The notes beneath the pieces are model-generated. The model was not told where the DNA came from, searched no databases, and saw nothing but the letters and a program-made list of their open reading frames with translations. A DNA stretch of 64,000 nt, taken from Timema cristinae. Taxonomy: Eukaryota > Arthropoda > Insecta > Phasmatodea > Timematidae. The stretch spans positions 15,415,422 to 15,479,421 of the forward strand of contig JBCFYV010000024.1 of assembly GCA_039000515.1 (NCBI GenBank), read 5' to 3'. Positions 1-10,671 of this stretch are shown in pieces (positions within the stretch are counted from its first letter, which is position 1; each line of letters opens with the position of its first letter). A program made the translations under genes and the position numbers.

Positions 1-110
1 TATGGTGGTGATTACATTATAGTCAAAGAAACATGTGACTAATTATGGTGGTGGTTATATTATAGTTAAAGAAACATGTGACCAATTATGGTGGTGATCA
101 TATTATATCT
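1..110. repeat. Short tandem repeat, ~44-bp unit
   Basis: About 2.4 copies of a unit beginning TATGGTGGTG and ending AAACATGTGAC-AAT (starts near 1, 45 and 89). Copies differ by a few substitutions. The array probably extends left of the window. Confidence 0.7.
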
Positions 111-479
111 ATTACGGTTATGAACGTGAACGTTCAGCAACGATTGCTTATATCAACACACGACTTACAAACTAACGTAAATTTAGAGCATATAAAACAT
201 CCATCCCTCCGGAAGTTTATTCATCATTGTAAAAGAAAAAAATCCTTATTTCACCAATGACCAATTTTTTTCCCCATGCTGTAAATCTAACCTAGGACCC
301 TAATTTCAATAGACAGATATGGTATCATACTGAGATAAGGTGTTAGACTATATGTAACTTTCAAAATATAAACAATAATGTTTCTCAAGTAAAACTTTAT
401 ATTTTTGATTGATATCTGGACCAAAATATTTTCGTTTAGAAACATTTTTTCCAAACAACTTTCTTTAAACCTACTTTTG
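111..479. other. Unannotated AT-rich stretch
   Basis: No ORF, repeat or RNA signature that I can support. The 60-codon frame starting at 78 overlaps the tandem repeat and shows no domain-like features. Confidence 0.5.
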
Positions 480-715
480 TGGCCACATGGTATAGGGCGT
501 CACTCTTGTGTTAGACTAGACTGTCAATGACAAGGGGATTGGGATTCTAATCCCGGTCGGTGTATTGAGGGTCGTAAATGGTTTTCCACCTTACCTCCAC
601 GTAAATATAGATATACTTCCACCAAATTCCACTTTCCTCACCCCTAGATCATTAACGTAAGTATTACATATGCATATAATCTGAACAGGTAGCAAGAAGT
701 GGTGTTAAAAAATAA
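480..715 (+). mobile_element. SINE family B copy (tRNA-derived)
   Basis: The head resembles a Ser/Leu-type tRNA promoter: an A-box-like TGGCCACATGGT region near 481 and a B-box-like GGGATTCTAATCCC near 539. It is followed by the family's GTGTATTGAGG, a CTCCACGTAAAT block and a tail ending near AACAGGTAGCAAGAAGTGGTG. The same order of blocks recurs in the copy at 1312 and in many others in this window, which is why I treat it as a family. Confidence 0.7.
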
Positions 716-1120
716 TTTGAATAATAAGCCTGGTTAGGTTAGTCGATGGCTAAATGTGCCAACCTCCACTTGGCAGTATTGCCACTTAGTGAAACTGGCT
801 GTGACCAAACTGAGCGCTTCAACAGGTCCAGTTGAGAGAACCACTCATCAATATGGGACAATTCATCCAATACAAGATATGGTTACGTCACAAGTCTCTC
901 ATATGGAGGGGGAGACGGGGAGAGGTGACTATCCACCATATGCTAATCAGGAAAATAGTCCATCTTATTGTACTTTCAACAATAATATACAGATTGTAAC
1001 TTAAACTAGTGTCAAATATTTTAGGGGCTTATACCCAAAACAAAAGGGCATACAAACACAGCCCTAGAAAGGCTTAGTTTTAGAGTTATTAAAGGTTTTC
1101 CTCAAAGAGGGATTGGCCGT
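716..1120. other. Unannotated stretch
   Basis: An 82-codon open frame lies at 756-1004, but it has no recognisable domain, no splice context and no second copy. I do not call a gene. Nothing else is visible. Confidence 0.4.
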
Positions 1121-1312
1121 GGGGGATCCATTGAATTGCTTGCTCGATCACCAAATTTGAAACTAATGGATTTTTATTTCTGAAGAAATTCAAAGTCATT
1201 TGTTAACGCAACTTCAGTTCCTGATGTTGAGGTTTCAATAGAGCTTATCTCAAATTGATATGAGCAAATACGTAGCACCTCAGATGTATTCTACAAATTA
1301 CGAACCCGCTTA
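1121..1312 (+). pseudogene. Tc1/mariner-like transposase C-terminal relic
   Basis: Reading from 1121 in one frame gives a decayed match to the C-terminal third of mariner transposases. The ARSPxLxxMDF block (third acidic residue region, near 1146-1180) is followed by a VNATSVPDVEV-like segment and a TSDVFYKLRTRL-like end. At least two in-frame stops break it, so it is dead. The catalytic core and terminal repeats are not visible. A SINE B copy begins directly at its 3' end. The family call rests on the motif order; the exact mariner clade cannot be told. Confidence 0.6.
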
Positions 1313-1545
1313 GGTGGCCGCGTGGTCTAACGCGCTACTCTTTCAGTAGGCTAGACTGCTGATGATGGGGAGATTGAGGTTTGAATCTCGGTCGAGTGTA
1401 CTGAGGGGGGTTACCCCTAAATGGTTTGTCACTCTTCCTCCACGCAAATTCTGCTACACTTCCTATTAATATAACCTTCCTCTTACCTAAAACTATTAGC
1501 GTACACAAGCTTATAACCCAAACTAGTAGTCAGACACGATGATAA
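1312..1545 (+). mobile_element. SINE family B copy
   Basis: The best preserved B copy in this part. A-box-like TGGCCGCGTGGTCTAACGCG starts near 1316 and B-box-like GGTTTGAATCTCGG near 1378. Then come GTACTGAGGGGGGTT, a CTTCCTCCACGCAAATT block near 1434 and a tail with TATTAGCGTACACAAGC and AGTCAGACACGATG. The tRNA head suggests a tRNA-Ser or tRNA-Leu ancestor. The tail is related to that of SINE family A. Confidence 0.75.
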
Positions 1546-3259
1546 AAAACAAAAAAACAAACAGAATGTGACAAAGCATGGAACGCAGGCTCAGAAGATG
1601 TATCTAACCAGGAGGACTCCATTTTGATCAATTTTCGAAAAAAAAATTAAAGGTTCTGTCTTGTGTTTTTGTTTGTTTCTGTTAAGCCTTGTCTTGCTTA
1701 TTGCATTACTCGTTTTGGATTTCTTATTAAAGTGATTGGTCCTTTTCATTTGGCGTGGAAATGCAGGGCCATGGGAACAAACGGTTATCTACAAGAATTT
1801 TTATTGTTTTGCCATTTTTTTTTTCTGAAAGGGTTTGTTCAAGAATAGGACCATGTTGACTAACTTATACTTTTGTATATACACACCTCCTATGTAATTT
1901 TAACAGTGACCAAATAACTATCGATAAAACTGACATTTTTCAATAGAAAACTCCCGGTTTCATAACAAAAATAAGAAAACGTAACCATTATTAAACATCG
2001 ATACGTTATTATCTTAGAAGGAGTGTTGAAAATATTAACATAAAAATTTCACTCGTTCTCGAGAAAACTGATATTTCCAAACGTATGATTTTTCCGCAAG
2101 ACCTGTCCGGTAGCTAGCGCCGTCTACGGTTTCCATGATACATCTGTTATTGTGGGTGCGGAAGGATACTGTGGTTGGTTGTGAAGCCACGCCATGCCTT
2201 CCACTCACCCACCCACCATCCCACAAAAGAGACTTGCATTCGGCAGGGCAAAGGGCCTTAATTTAATTATAAATTTCCTCCTAAATCAAAAACTAAGATT
2301 TTCTAGATCCACTTACCCTATTTGATCGATGGTAATACACCCCATAATATTTGAAACCAATTAAAATTCTCTATTTATATAGGGATGAATGTAATTTTGA
2401 AAATAACCTATGTTTAGCCTTGATTATTTTCACCACATTTAGAACCTTTTCTAATTATATTTAGCAGAATAACAAAAAACATGGTTACAATTCTAGCATT
2501 AAATATTTTTGTTGACAACTAATTTTAAAGTCAAAGCCTTACACAAATTTAATATTGCACTATCTAAAAACCTATTTCAATTCCTTAAATAGGTTATGTA
2601 TGTTGTGGTCTAATTTTAAAATAAGGAACTTTTAAAATATATAAACTTTATTTTGTGGTCAACATTGGTAACATTTTTCTGTATTCTTAGTTTTATTTTA
2701 TAGGTATTGATAATATATATATCAAATATGGCATCTGCAAAGTACATGTCTTGATGGATGAATGCGTGAAAAAAGAGTTAATCATATTTTTAGCTTTCAT
2801 GTAAATCCCTTCCTTAGATATTTAGACTGCATTGACTTGAAAACATTTGCTATGTTTTATAGGTTTTATTTAAAAGATTATTATAGAATTTAAAATATTT
2901 ACAGACAATAACTATTTCTATAGAATTAAGAGCAAGTGTGTCACTGCTTCAAGTATGCCCAATTGTAACGTTCAGAACTAAATTATTATATTCCAAAACA
3001 CAAAAATGTAAAATAATAGCTTCAACAAGTATAATCTTAAATCTAAACTCCCATTATTACTCTTAAAATAGAAGAACGTAAAGTCTAGCACCAAGCTTAT
3101 ATTGAAATTGACCTCTCTTAGTAAACTGGCATGCCAATGGAGGGTTAATTATATTTCTTAATATGAAATTCCCTTTGATTTACAGGTTTTACAGAAGGAA
3201 TTCCCTTTTTTACAGTAACTTTTGATAACCAACCATTGCAGATAAAGGTTGCATGAACC
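1546..3259. other. Unannotated AT-rich DNA
   Basis: Longest ORFs are 61 codons (1663-1848, +) and 63 codons (2035-2226, -). Neither shows a domain or signal. No repeats with other parts of the window were recognised apart from homopolymer and AT-rich tracts. Confidence 0.4.
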
Positions 3260-4488
3260 AGATATTTGCATTGCAACAAGTGATTGTGAAATGTATGGCA
3301 TTAAGGAAGAAACTTTATTGTGAACTTGCTAATCTGGATGAAGCGTACGATCAGATGAATAGAAGTATGGAATGAAATGTTCTGATAGAGTATGGTGGGA
3401 ATGCATGGTTAGTGAATGCAAGTATGGTGGTGTGTGATGGAAGTAAATCGTTCGTTAAAGTGGATGGGGCTTTGAGCGAATGGTTTGACATTGAGCAGGG
3501 TGTTAGACAAGGTGTGTTATAACTCCATGGTTGTTTAATGTAATCATGGATAAGTGTATGAGGGATGCTTGTGAGGACGTGGTTGGCGTAAAAATGAGCA
3601 ATGTGGATGTGAGAGTGCTGTTATATGCAAATGATACAGCATTAATGACTCAAAGAGAATGAAAGTGACTCACAGCATTAATTAAGTTGTTTGAATGTAG
3701 TGACAGCCAGAATGGATCTTCGTTTAAATGTCTACAAAACTGAGGTGATAGGTTTTGATAAGTACAGCTCAGGAAATGACTGTGATTTTAGTATAAATGG
3801 AAAACTGTTAGAACAAGAGTATGATTTTGTGTATCTGAGCACAATGTTCTGTATAAATGGAAGGATATATGGTGAAATCTACAAACGGGGGAATACATCT
3901 CGGAAATTAATTGGATGTTTGTGGACTATTGTAAAGAATGAAGTAGTATTGAAAGAGGCAAAGATGGCAGTATATAAAAGTGTGTTGACGCCAACATTAT
4001 TTTATGGATCTGAAGCGTGGATTTGTCAGGAGAAACACAATATCAAGGTAAATGCAGTTGGATTGAGGTATATAAAAAGTGTATGTGGAAAAGCTCCATA
4101 GACAGAGTCAATGAAGAATGGGTGCTGAAGGAGTATGGTTTGAAAGGTAATTCAATAGGTAAATGTGAAAAACGCATCTTACTACGTTGGTTTGGGTATG
4201 TTAAAAGGATGAGTGTGGATTGGGTGACAAATCAAATATATGTAGGTAGAGTTTGTGGATCAAAATAAAGTGGCAGGACATGTAATTATGTAGAAGAATG
4301 TGTGAAAAAGAGACACATTAAGAGCTTTAAGAATAAAATAACATGTATGACTCTGTGTGTGGATGTTGTTGAAGAAAAGGGAGTAAGCAAGGATAGGTAA
4401 GTGTGGAGAAAGTTAGTGAGGATGGATTAAATATGGAGTTTTTTTATAGCTATGTGAACAGTTTCTTGCTTACCCTGTAAGGGGGCGA
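3260..4488 (+). pseudogene. Non-LTR retrotransposon (LINE) relic, RT and 3' end
   Basis: Decayed reverse transcriptase of a non-LTR element. The RT block WFDIEQGVRQGV lies at 3481-3519. The catalytic box reads LLYANDTA at 3618-3641, so the first Asp of the usual YADD pair is Asn. The downstream thumb and C-terminal part is the open frame 3691-4101, with the familiar YGSEAW-like and NAVGLRYIKS-like blocks. It continues in another frame at 4017-4268 (LLRWFGYVKRM, typical of the C-terminus of these LINEs). Several stops and frameshifts separate the blocks. The 3' end, CTTGCTTACCCTGTAAGGG near 4467, is shared with a second copy at 15943-16440. The element then runs into an (ATGT)n tract. The clade (Jockey/CR1-like) is uncertain. 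Confidence 0.75.
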
Positions 4489-4973
4489 CGTGATTGTGTA
4501 TGTATGTATGTATGTATGTATGTATTTATGTATGTATTGTATGTATGTATGTATGTATGTATGTATGTATGTATGTATGTATGTATGTATGTATGTATGT
4601 ATGTATGTATGTATGTATGTATGTATGTATGTATGTATGTATGTATGTATGTATGTATGTATGTATGTATGTATGTATGTATGTATGTATGTATGTATGT
4701 ATGTATGTATGTATGTATGTATGTATGTATGTATGTATGTATGTATGTATGTATGTATGTATGTATGTATGTATGTATGTATGTATGTGTGTATGTATGT
4801 ATGTATGTGTGTATGTATGTATGTATGTATGTATGTATGTATGTATGTATGTATGTATGTATGTATGTATGTATGTATGTATGTATGTATGTATGTATGT
4901 ATGTATGTATGTATGTATGTATGTATGTATGTATGTATGTATGTATGTATGTATGTATGTATGTGTGTACATA
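4489..4973. repeat. (ATGT)n microsatellite, ~485 bp
   Basis: Almost uninterrupted TGTA/ATGT tetranucleotides with a few ATGTGT variants near 4786-4810. It begins immediately at the LINE 3' end, so it is probably an expanded LINE tail. All reading frames are open simply because the tetranucleotide contains no stop in three of its frames; there is no protein here. Confidence 0.95.
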
Positions 4974-5017
4974 CATAAAATAATTAAATGATATTTTTCA
5001 TCTAACTTACTATTGTG

Positions 5018-5230
5018 AAGTCCGACACCTTAGCTCATTTGGTAGCGTGTCTCTCTACTGAGTTAAGAGTCCCGGGCTCAATTCCTGGAATGTCCGAAAA
5101 TTATGTCATAAGTGAAGCGTAAGATTTCCCGTTTAAGGTGATGGGGGTTAGGGGTTGTGTGTCTTCTAGATTTATGTTAGTTTTATAAGTCGTGTTCTGT
5201 TATAATCAGTCAGTTCAGAAAGTGAATGAT
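5018..5230 (+). mobile_element. tRNA-derived SINE copy (tail related to family E)
   Basis: tRNA-like head: CACCTTAGCTCATTTGGTAG (A-box region, near 5026) and GGGCTCAATTCCTGG (B-box region, near 5074). The body then ends CGTGTTCTGTTATAATCAGT and AGTTCAGAAAGTG near 5183-5225. The same ending closes the family E copy at 11275-11555. Boundaries are approximate. Confidence 0.55.
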
Positions 5231-5509
5231 AAGTACTTGTACTAAATGGAAAAAATGAAATGACAACTCATGCTATCGGTGCTTATAACAGTATAGTTGA
5301 CCTTGATGTGGAAACTTATGCAGATGCTATAAGCAACTCTTTGTTTCAAGGATGAATAAAGGGGAAGAGATAAATATAGGACAGGTATTAGAATCAACGT
5401 TCTTACTTCACTAGTTCGCTTTTCCTTCAATGCAAAGCTCTACTGTCTAAATCTTGCGGCTTAATGTAAAAACTTCAAATTACTCCAGTTGTATTTAAGT
5501 TCTTTGTGT
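5231..5509. other. Unannotated stretch
   Basis: A 62-codon frame on the minus strand (5242-5430) shows no recognisable features. Nothing else is supported. Confidence 0.4.
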
Positions 5510-6411
5510 TAAATCCTCTGTATTTACCTGATTTCTCACAGACACAAAAATATCCCTGTGTTTACCTGGTTTTATGCATACACAAAATATTCCCTTTGTT
5601 TACCCGGTTTGATCAAGACGCAAAATATTATCTGTGTTTACCTGGTTATATCCAGACACAACATATTCCTTGTGTTTACCTGGTTCTATCCAGACACAAA
5701 ATATTCCCTGTGTCTACCTGGTTCTAGCCAGACACAAAATATTCCCTGTGTCTACCTGGTATTATCAAGACGCAAAATATTATCTGTGTTTACCTGGTTA
5801 TATCCAGACACAAAATATTCCCTGTGTTTACCTAGTTTTAGCCAAACACAAAATATTCCCTGTGTTTACCTGGTTCTATCCAGACACACAATATTCCCTG
5901 TGTTTACCTGGTTCTATCCAGACACAAAATATTCCCTGTGTCTACCTGGTTCTAGCCAGACACAAAATATTCCCTGTGTCTACCTGGTATTATCAAGACG
6001 CAAAATATTCCCTGTGTCTACCTGGTTCTAGCCAGACACAAAATATTCCCTTTGTTTTCCCAGTATTATCAAGACGCAAAATATTATCTGTGTTTACTTG
6101 GTTATATCCAGACACAAAATATTCCCTGTGTTTACCTAGTTTTAGCCAAACACAAAATATTCCCTGTGTTTACCTGGTTCTATCCAGACACACAATATTC
6201 CCTGTGTTTACATGGTTCTATCCAGACACAAAATATTCCCTGTGTCTACCTGGTTCTAGCCAGACACAAAATATTCCCTGTGTTTACCTGGTTCTATCCA
6301 GACACAAAATATTCCCTGTGTCTACCTGGTTCTAGCCAGACACAAAATATTCCATGTGTTTACCTGGTTCTATCCAGACACAAAATATTCCCTGTGTTTA
6401 CTCGTTTCTTC
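5510..6411. repeat. 38-bp minisatellite with higher-order structure
   Basis: About 23.5 copies of a 38-bp unit built around TGTTTACCTGG, TCCAGACACAAAATATTCCC. Units fall into sequence types (TTCTATCC, TTCTAGCC, ATTATCAAGACGC, TTATATCC, TTTAGCCAAAC). Units 7 to 12 (starting at 5747) recur in the same order as units 15 to 20 (starting at 6051). This gives a 304-bp (8 x 38) higher-order period. Because 38 is not a multiple of three and the unit lacks stops in all plus frames, three overlapping long frames are open; I regard them as a by-product. Confidence 0.95.
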
Positions 6412-7654
6412 CTGTTTTCCAGATGCGTGACAACCCTGTAATGTAATATAAAAATACACTTTCATAAAACTAAGTGTGGTTTGCTAACTACTAGACCTAC
6501 TTATTATATACCGAATAGCTAATCCTTTTACATCGGACATTGATGCATTGGCAAAAAAAAAACACGTTAAGTTTCTCTTTCTTTAAGAGTCGTGTATTGT
6601 ATAAAATCCGGCCCCTTAGTTATCACCTTTATTCCTTCGGCTTTGCCCGTCTGTCTCATTATGATTCCTTCTACAACATTCCGCTTTTAGCGTAAGTCTT
6701 GTTAATGTTCTTTTAAAACGATGAATTTCATTTCTAACAATCGCAAACGAGGCACGTAACCACATACTGCTGAAATACCATGAAGAGGAATCATGTTTGT
6801 GGCTGAATGATGGTTTGATTTAAAGGTTCAAGATACTTTCCATCGGGTTTCTAAGGAAGAATAATCGAGAGCCTTGTTATAAAAAGTGATCCTCATTTCG
6901 AAACTAGTTTTACCCTTTTAAATGACCTATTAATCGTGTGCCGAACAACAGTTGCAAGGTTTAATCCTAAGATATCTCATAGTATTTACATGGATTGAAT
7001 AGACATGCAATATAGTTGCTAAGTACGATTATAATCACCTCTAGTTATATTATTTATTGTCACTACCCCCCTTATGTGGGGGCCTGGAATCTGTCAGGAT
7101 GTCTTTGGCCGAGGATAAGTTTGAGGTGATGGGGTATACTAGTGTGGGTTCATTATTGACGTTAGACTTGGCTTTTCAAAGGTTTATTAATACTATTATA
7201 TCTACTACAAATGTGATGTTAGAAGTGAAGTTAGAATGAAAGAACTTAAATAATATTATGAAGCGTGTGACAAAATGAGGTGTTATGACGTTAATCCAAT
7301 GACTCCTAGGTGATCTCTACACAGTCACCAAACCGGGTTCCCTAGGCTAGAGCGGCAGCCTCTGAGACTGGTACCGAGGGACCGGCGTCTTAGTCCGGTA
7401 GCCCCGAAATTGGCAGAGTGACCCTTAGCCTTTTATTTTCTGTAGTCAACCATGAGGGGCTCAATTTCCCTAATTTTAACCGGTCCTCCACCCTGGTTCC
7501 TCCCTAAGGAATGCTGACAACAATTTTGTGGTCAGTTCCTCCAATTTATTTGTTTATAGAATAATCATAATAACCTCGCAACTTTCGTTTTGTCATTCAC
7601 TATTCATAACATACAATATTACAAATTTACCAATTGAGGCCGTTCGGTTACATT
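6412..7654. other. Unannotated stretch with a GC-richer patch
   Basis: Mostly AT-rich and featureless. At 7290-7440 there is a GC-richer segment (ACCAAACCGGGTTCCCTAGG, GGTACCGAGGGACCGGCG) that looks like part of an old retroposon, but I could not assign it. ORFs of 60 and 80 codons (7057, 7528) are not supported; the second runs into the SINE C copy. Confidence 0.4.
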
Positions 7655-7835
7655 ATATTGAAAAATTACACCTGGACACGGGAATCGAACCCATAACGTT
7701 TGCCTGTCTTAGTACGTGGTCTAACCACCGAGCTATCCGGGAGTCATTCAGTACCCAGGAACATTATTAACTCAAATTTGAAGGCAGAGTCTGTGATGGA
7801 TGAGCTGAAACAGTACTACTACATATGAGTAATTA
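7655..7835 (-). mobile_element. SINE family C copy (tRNA-derived)
   Basis: On the minus strand the order is GGCAGAGTCTGTGATGG (as a reverse block near 7781), a tRNA-like head with CCGGATAGCTCGGTGGTTAG, and GGGTTCGATTCCCGTGTCCAGG ending near 7670. The same composite recurs at 24560-24760 (+) and 35710-35910 (-). The intact B-box and A-box suggest a Pol III head. Confidence 0.65.
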
Positions 7836-8124
7836 ATAGTATATCATGAGCTCTCAGAAAACGTAACCATCTTCGACTCGGGAGGTTTTTATGATGTCTA
7901 TAAAACTGTGACGACTGTGCAAATGCGCATATTATTATGAGGGATTAAATAGACACGCTATTGTAGTTGTTAAGTACGTTTATGGCCGCATATAAATATC
8001 AATGCAAGGTAAGCTTATTACCTTTCAGGATAAACGATGCTTACAAACCAGATATCTAGATATCAGTAAGCTACTGCCATTAGCTTAATCCGTTTATTCA
8101 CGCGGCCATGCATCGGCATTCCTG
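7836..8124. other. Unannotated stretch
   Basis: No ORF or repeat recognised. Confidence 0.4.
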
Positions 8125-8345
8125 TATTCACGCTTCAGTGGTCGAATGGTCTATGACGTCACTCTCACGATATACTGGACTGTCGATGGTTGGGATATCG
8201 GGGTTTCTAATCCAAATCGAGTGTACTGAGGTTTTTTTTTAATAAATAGTTTTCTGCTCCCCCTCCACGGAAATTACTGTACAATTAATCTACATTTAGC
8301 CTTACTCATCAATAATACAACGTGATTGGTTCAAATGCGTACAAC
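8125..8345 (+). mobile_element. SINE family B copy (diverged)
   Basis: Head AGTGGTCGAATGGTCTATGA near 8141 and GGGGTTTCTAATCCAAATCG near 8200, then GTGTACTGAGG, a CTCCACGGAAATT block and a tail with GCGTACAACCC. Same block order as the copy at 1312. Confidence 0.65.
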
Positions 8346-8923
8346 CCAAATGGTAACAAAACAAATCGTTGTTTTAAATATGGTTTTTATTCAAGTAAAT
8401 TACTTTGACTTACTTAATTATAAATAAATCACGCACTACAACTGCAATCTATAACGGACGAGAACTGTTTCTACTTGTGTGAACGAAGAGATGTATTTTA
8501 CTTTATTAGTCAATAGACTATACTAAATACATTCTATAAATAAGGCTTAAAATCAATTTATAGCTGAATGTTTTAGCAACTAAAGACTTCTTACATGATA
8601 TTTATAAGTAGGTGTATTGAAAAGTACATTGACAAAGTAAATGCTTGATTTAAAATGAAATATTCTCATTCTTAGAAAGTTTAACTACTTCACTTTACTC
8701 TTTTTGTTATTTTTATTTTTTTCAATATTAAACTGGTTTGGTCAATAACTTTAGTTACCGTACTAACATATTTAATGAATTCACTGCCATTTCTAATGGT
8801 TTTGATTTAGCTTTGACCACATTAATTATTCGCATCCTGATTTCTTGGTTTAGGTAACTTCTTAGTGTAAATCAACCTAGTAGCTGTTTAGAAAAATAGA
8901 ATACCATATTTTAATGTGTTGGC
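8346..8923. other. Unannotated AT-rich stretch
   Basis: No ORF over 60 codons and no recognised repeat. Confidence 0.4.
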
Positions 8924-9188
8924 GGTGACCTGGCTGTCTAGGGGTAAGGTGTCGGACTTCTGTGCTGGCGGCCAGGGTTCAATCCTCGGTCCCGGCACAG
9001 ATTTATCTGATTACCAAACCCTTCCTTCACCTCTGACAAGACATCTTGTAAATGTAGGGAATGCCAGGCCTCCACCGTGGTTTGGATTCCACGTTAAACT
9101 GTAGGTCCTCCATTTCATCTCACAATCACCCTACCATTACACATTAGCGTAAGTGCGTATAACCCGAACGGGTAGTAAGACGCGGTGC

Positions 9189-9241
<53 letters not shown>

Positions 9242-9262
9242 GTGATAATAATAATAATGTGT
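8924..9262 (+). mobile_element. SINE family A copy, full length
   Basis: The head GGTGACCTGGCTGTCTAGGG starts near 8924. It is followed by the B-box GGGTTCAATCCTCGG near 8973, the fixed body (TTATCTGATTACCAAACCC, AATGCCAGGCCTCCACCGTG, CTACCATTACACATTAGCGT), the tail CCCGAACGGGTAGTAAGACG and GCGGTGCTAATAATAATAAT. The (AAT)n run decays into GAT/AAT mixtures. Length without the microsatellite is about 275 bp. The A and B boxes indicate a tRNA-derived, Pol III-transcribed non-autonomous retroposon. Confidence 0.9.
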
Positions 9263-9907
9263 TAGTATCCACAGAAAGTTAAACTAAACGAAGCTAAGTT
9301 ATGCCTTGCTACGCTGCGCTATGTTTTTTTTTCTGATTGCTGGCCGGGAAATGTTTCTATTTCCTGTCTTAAGCCATCTTACGTCACGCATGCGCATAAC
9401 GCACCTTGGACTGCTTATTGAACAGACGCATTGCTGGAATGTTTAAATTAACCAAATAAGTGTTGAAATTTTGTTTTCAGTTTGTTTCACGTGAATTTAA
9501 TTAATATTTTATCTAGTTTTTATCTCTAATAAGTGATTTTATATTGAAATGAAATCATTAATTGATAAAGTTAAACAACCTTCATATTTTACATTATTTT
9601 TTCCTCTTCCAAGACAGCGTCTGGTAGCAGCATATCCTCTTCCTCAATACTATTGTCTGAGTTTAGTTAATGCCATAACGTAACCTGACTGGAGAAGACC
9701 AGAAAGAAACAACAATGAATTCGGAAGTAAAAGAGGAACCATAGCTTATTTTAGAAATGACTATGAAATCAAACTGACCAAACTTTATTACAACATAGCA
9801 TAGCTTAGCGATCTGTAGGACCTAGCCTTTAGCAAAGCAAATCCTAACTTAGCTTAGCTTTAAGTGTGAACTGGCCCTTAGAACTATATTCATAGTCGAG
9901 TATAGTG
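9263..9907. other. Unannotated stretch
   Basis: Contains AGCTAAGTTATGCCTTGCTA near 9298 and a loosely inverted AGCATAGCTTAGCGATCTG near 9797. These could be ends of an old foldback element, but pairing is too poor to call. Confidence 0.35.
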
Positions 9908-10063
9908 CGTCTCAAGTGCGGTTTGACCCCAAATGTAAGACCTAAACCTACCTAACTAGAATGGAATGGGCCAATCTCGCATATAAAACTGGCCCTTTCT
10001 ATTCTGATCTAGTTAGGTTAGGTCTTAATGTTTGGTATTGAGCCGCACTTGAGGCGTAGGGGA
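9908..10063. mobile_element. Foldback (MITE-like) inverted repeat, copy 1
   Basis: Two arms of about 65-70 bp flank a short centre. CGTCTCAAGTGCGGTTTG, AAGACCTAAACCTACCTAAC and AATGGAATGGGCCA on the left are answered on the right by the reverse complements GGCCCTTTCTATTCTGAT, TTAGGTTAGGTCTT and GCCGCACTTGAGGCG. A diverged second copy lies at 12362-12510. No coding capacity, so a non-autonomous foldback element is the best description. Confidence 0.65.
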
Positions 10064-10232
10064 GACCAGAGCATGTTGCAAAACTTTTAACTTTTTTATT
10101 TGTAGAATTTTTTATTTGTCAATACATCCTTTTTATTTTTACAGGTATAAAAATATATTATTTCCTGGATGATTGAAGAAAGTGCGTTTTATTATTTTAT
10201 CTTTTTATTTAGTTTAGCAAAATTATTTCGAT

Positions 10233-10444
10233 TCAGAGTCTGCATATGTTGCATGTTTCTCCTTTAAAGGAACATGTTTCAACACCAGTAGAGATATGTT
10301 GCAACAATGGTTTTAAATCATCAAATTCGTCATATATATCAAAGACAAAGTTGATGCATGTGACAATATTTTTGTTGGTGTGTACATAGCCAATGTATCC
10401 ACATTTTATAAACCCTGCTCTGCATCCACTCTTTAAGTTCCTTT
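10233..10444 (-). other. Hypothetical open frame of ~71 codons
   Basis: A minus-strand frame ends near 10233 and opens at 10448, just inside a 5'-truncated SINE A. It encodes a Cys-containing, non-repetitive peptide (residues such as KSGCRAGFIKCGY and VETCSFKGETCNICRL). I do not recognise a domain. The composition is less AT-biased than its surroundings, so it may be a fragment of an old exon or of a transposon gene. No start context or splice site is convincing. Confidence 0.2.
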
Positions 10445-10619
10445 CCAAACCCTTCCTTCACCTCTGACAAGACATCTTGTGAATGTGGGGAATGCCAGGC
10501 CGCCACCGTGGTTCGGATTCCACGTAAAACTGTAGGTCCTTCATTTCATCTCACAATCACCCTACCATTACACATTAGCGTAAGTGCGTATAACCCGAAC
10601 GGGTAGTAAGACGCGGTGC

Positions 10620-10671
<52 letters not shown>
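10445..10671 (+). mobile_element. SINE family A copy, 5' truncated
   Basis: Starts in the body at CCAAACCCTTCCTTCACCTC and runs through the common tail to (AAT)n (10620-10671). The tRNA head is missing. Nearly identical to the equivalent part of the copies at 8924 and 18810. Confidence 0.85.

Noticed and set aside
4470..4991. Five overlapping frames of 148-168 codons on both strands
   Set aside because: They are translations of the (ATGT)n microsatellite (periodic MYVC or THTYI peptides), not genes.
5506..6441. Four frames of 73-233 codons rich in CVYLV and KYSLCLPG
   Set aside because: Produced by the 38-bp minisatellite, which has no stop in three frames; no start context, no unique sequence.
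9280..9870. Second, larger foldback element around AGCTAAGTTA / TAGCTTAGC text
   Set aside because: Only short, poorly matching inverted segments; could be chance in repetitive AGCTTAG-like sequence.
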